Part shown: piece after piece, positions 63,395 to 64,000 of the stretch | How the letters are laid out: each line of letters begins with the position of its first letter | Position numbering within the stretch: position 1 is the first letter of the stretch | NCBI GenBank assembly: GCA_017446885.1 | Contig: JAFSOR010000008.1 | Coordinates: forward strand, 1 to 64,000 | Reading direction: 5' to 3' | From: Spirochaetia bacterium | GTDB taxonomy: Bacteria > Spirochaetota > Spirochaetia > CADAEX01 | Length of the DNA: 64,000 bases | Position numbers and translations under genes: made by a program | The notes under the pieces: generated by a model | What the model was told of the DNA's origin: nothing | Seen by the model: only the letters and a program-made list of their open reading frames with translations | The model's database searches: none

Positions 63395-64000
63395 TTTATG
63401 TTCAGCTTATCTACAAAGTCCACTATATTGACCAGAGCCAGCACCAGGTCCACAACCACGCTCTCTATAGGGGTATCCTTGGCAATCCGGCATATATCCT
63501 TGAAAGGCTGAGGATTGAAGTCTATGTATTCCGATGCAGCTTTAAGGTTATCCACATAGGTGTAGGCAATTTTCTCTTCGCCCACCAGACGCAGGATAGA
63601 GCGGAATATGGCGTTGTACAGCCCCTGGGTATGCCGCACGCCGTTTGCAATGTACTTTGGGTTGCTCTCGGAAAGAAGCAGCACCTGGCGCAGGGAATTG
63701 ATGCAGCCCCTAAGCCGGTCCTCGGTCTGCAGCCGCAGGTTTGCCCTGGAAACGGAAAGGTCTTTGAATACATCGTCGCCGTACAGAACCTGGTGCAGAT
63801 CCTTGATGTCGAAATATTCCATAGGGAAGATGTCGGCCGAAGCTGTAAACTCGCCATAGCTCATGATTGTAGGGGTTATATTGTTGCCCTGCAGGGTCTT
63901 GGCTGCGTATTTACCCAGCACTATTATGCGCTCGGGGTCGGCCTGGTTTAGTATGATGATTAAATTGATGTCGGACGAAACAGGATTGTAGTTTTCGGTA
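63391..64000 (-). CDS. Nucleotidyltransferase-like protein, 5' end beyond the window
   Basis: The frame is open from 63391 to the window edge, so at least 203 residues belong to a larger gene. Its most upstream visible part reads NPVSSDINLIIIL, resembling the Ser-Asp-x-Asn/Asp strand of nucleotidyltransferase folds. The rest is mostly helical (about 90 residues onward: RLRGCINSLRQVLLL, YNAIFRSILRLVGEEK). No certain enzymatic class. It is the first visible gene of the operon with TPM and lemA. Confidence 0.6.
   Translation of the reverse strand, partial: TENYNPVSSDINLIIILNQADPERIIVLGKYAAKTLQGNNITPTIMSYGEFTASADIFPMEYFDIKDLHQVLYGDDVFKDLSVSRANLRLQTEDRLRGCINSLRQVLLLSESNPKYIANGVRHTQGLYNAIFRSILRLVGEEKIAYTYVDNLKAASEYIDFNPQPFKDICRIAKDTPIESVVVDLVLALVNIVDFVDKLNIK

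Noticed and set aside
1..64000. tRNA, rRNA, CRISPR and insertion sequences
   Set aside because: Reading both strands I saw no cloverleaf with a GGTTCGAATCC-like arm, no regularly spaced identical repeats and no transposase motifs. A tRNAscan or CRISPR search would be decisive.

Overview
The window looks like chromosome from a host-associated spirochaete, most likely a Treponema. This is an inference from gene content: HPr and HPr kinase next to rpoN/hpf, a DUF1846 protein, a 1425-residue BcrA/HgdC-type activase, many loosely lipoboxed lipoproteins, and dense gene packing. There is no rRNA, no recognisable tRNA and no phage. No gap exceeds 200 bp, so nothing over 300 bases is left unexplained.

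Layout: (1) 1-6.1 kb holds the end of a penicillin-binding-protein-like gene, then rpoN-hpf and hprK-ptsH-holA on the minus strand, and thyA-folA divergent from rpoN. (2) 6.1-20.9 kb is a nearly complete aryl-polyene (APE) pigment-lipid cluster. It has two ACPs, a three-part COG4648/ligase/dehydratase fusion, glycosyltransferase, acyltransferases, thioesterase, LolA, MMPL exporter, PPTase, DUF3261 lipoprotein, two full ketosynthases, a chain-length-factor-like protein, dehydratase, ketoreductase and methyltransferase. The gene order matches the apeA-apeR scheme of proteobacterial clusters. (3) 20.9-43.3 kb is mostly housekeeping: infA, argJ, a sensor kinase/regulator/TAXI-lipoprotein unit, hisI-hisG, galU, exported proteins including an M6 protease, acyl-CoA ligase-hisA-metF, murD, a vapBC toxin-antitoxin pair, a TatD-like hydrolase and DUF1846. 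(4) 43.4-48.5 kb carries the giant activase and an exported prephenate dehydratase. (5) 48.5-61.0 kb, all minus strand, is the most unusual region. A tightly coupled biosynthetic operon (hydroxyacid dehydrogenase, aminotransferase, flavin reductase, NspC-like decarboxylase, second PLP enzyme, A-PCP-C NRPS) is followed by a partner-switching set (STAS, MATE exporter fused to an RsbW-like domain, SpoIIE phosphatase, RsbW-like kinase, membrane protein). (6) 61.0-64 kb has pyrC and a lemA/TPM/nucleotidyltransferase-like operon that runs off the window.

The candidate undescribed system is region 5. It looks like a small amide or amine natural product made by a one-module synthetase with an NspC-type amine supplier, exported by a MATE pump whose C-terminus resembles the neighbouring anti-sigma kinase. 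Partner switching may couple export or synthesis to a signal sensed by the seven-helix SpoIIE phosphatase. This is an inference from domains and gene order.

Two genome-wide habits are visible. First, many operon-head genes have a sigma-70-like -10 box only 5-11 nt before the start codon and no Shine-Dalgarno, suggesting leaderless mRNAs, while operon-internal genes have good Shine-Dalgarno sites. Second, all eight convergent gene pairs overlap or nearly touch, leaving no room for intrinsic terminators.
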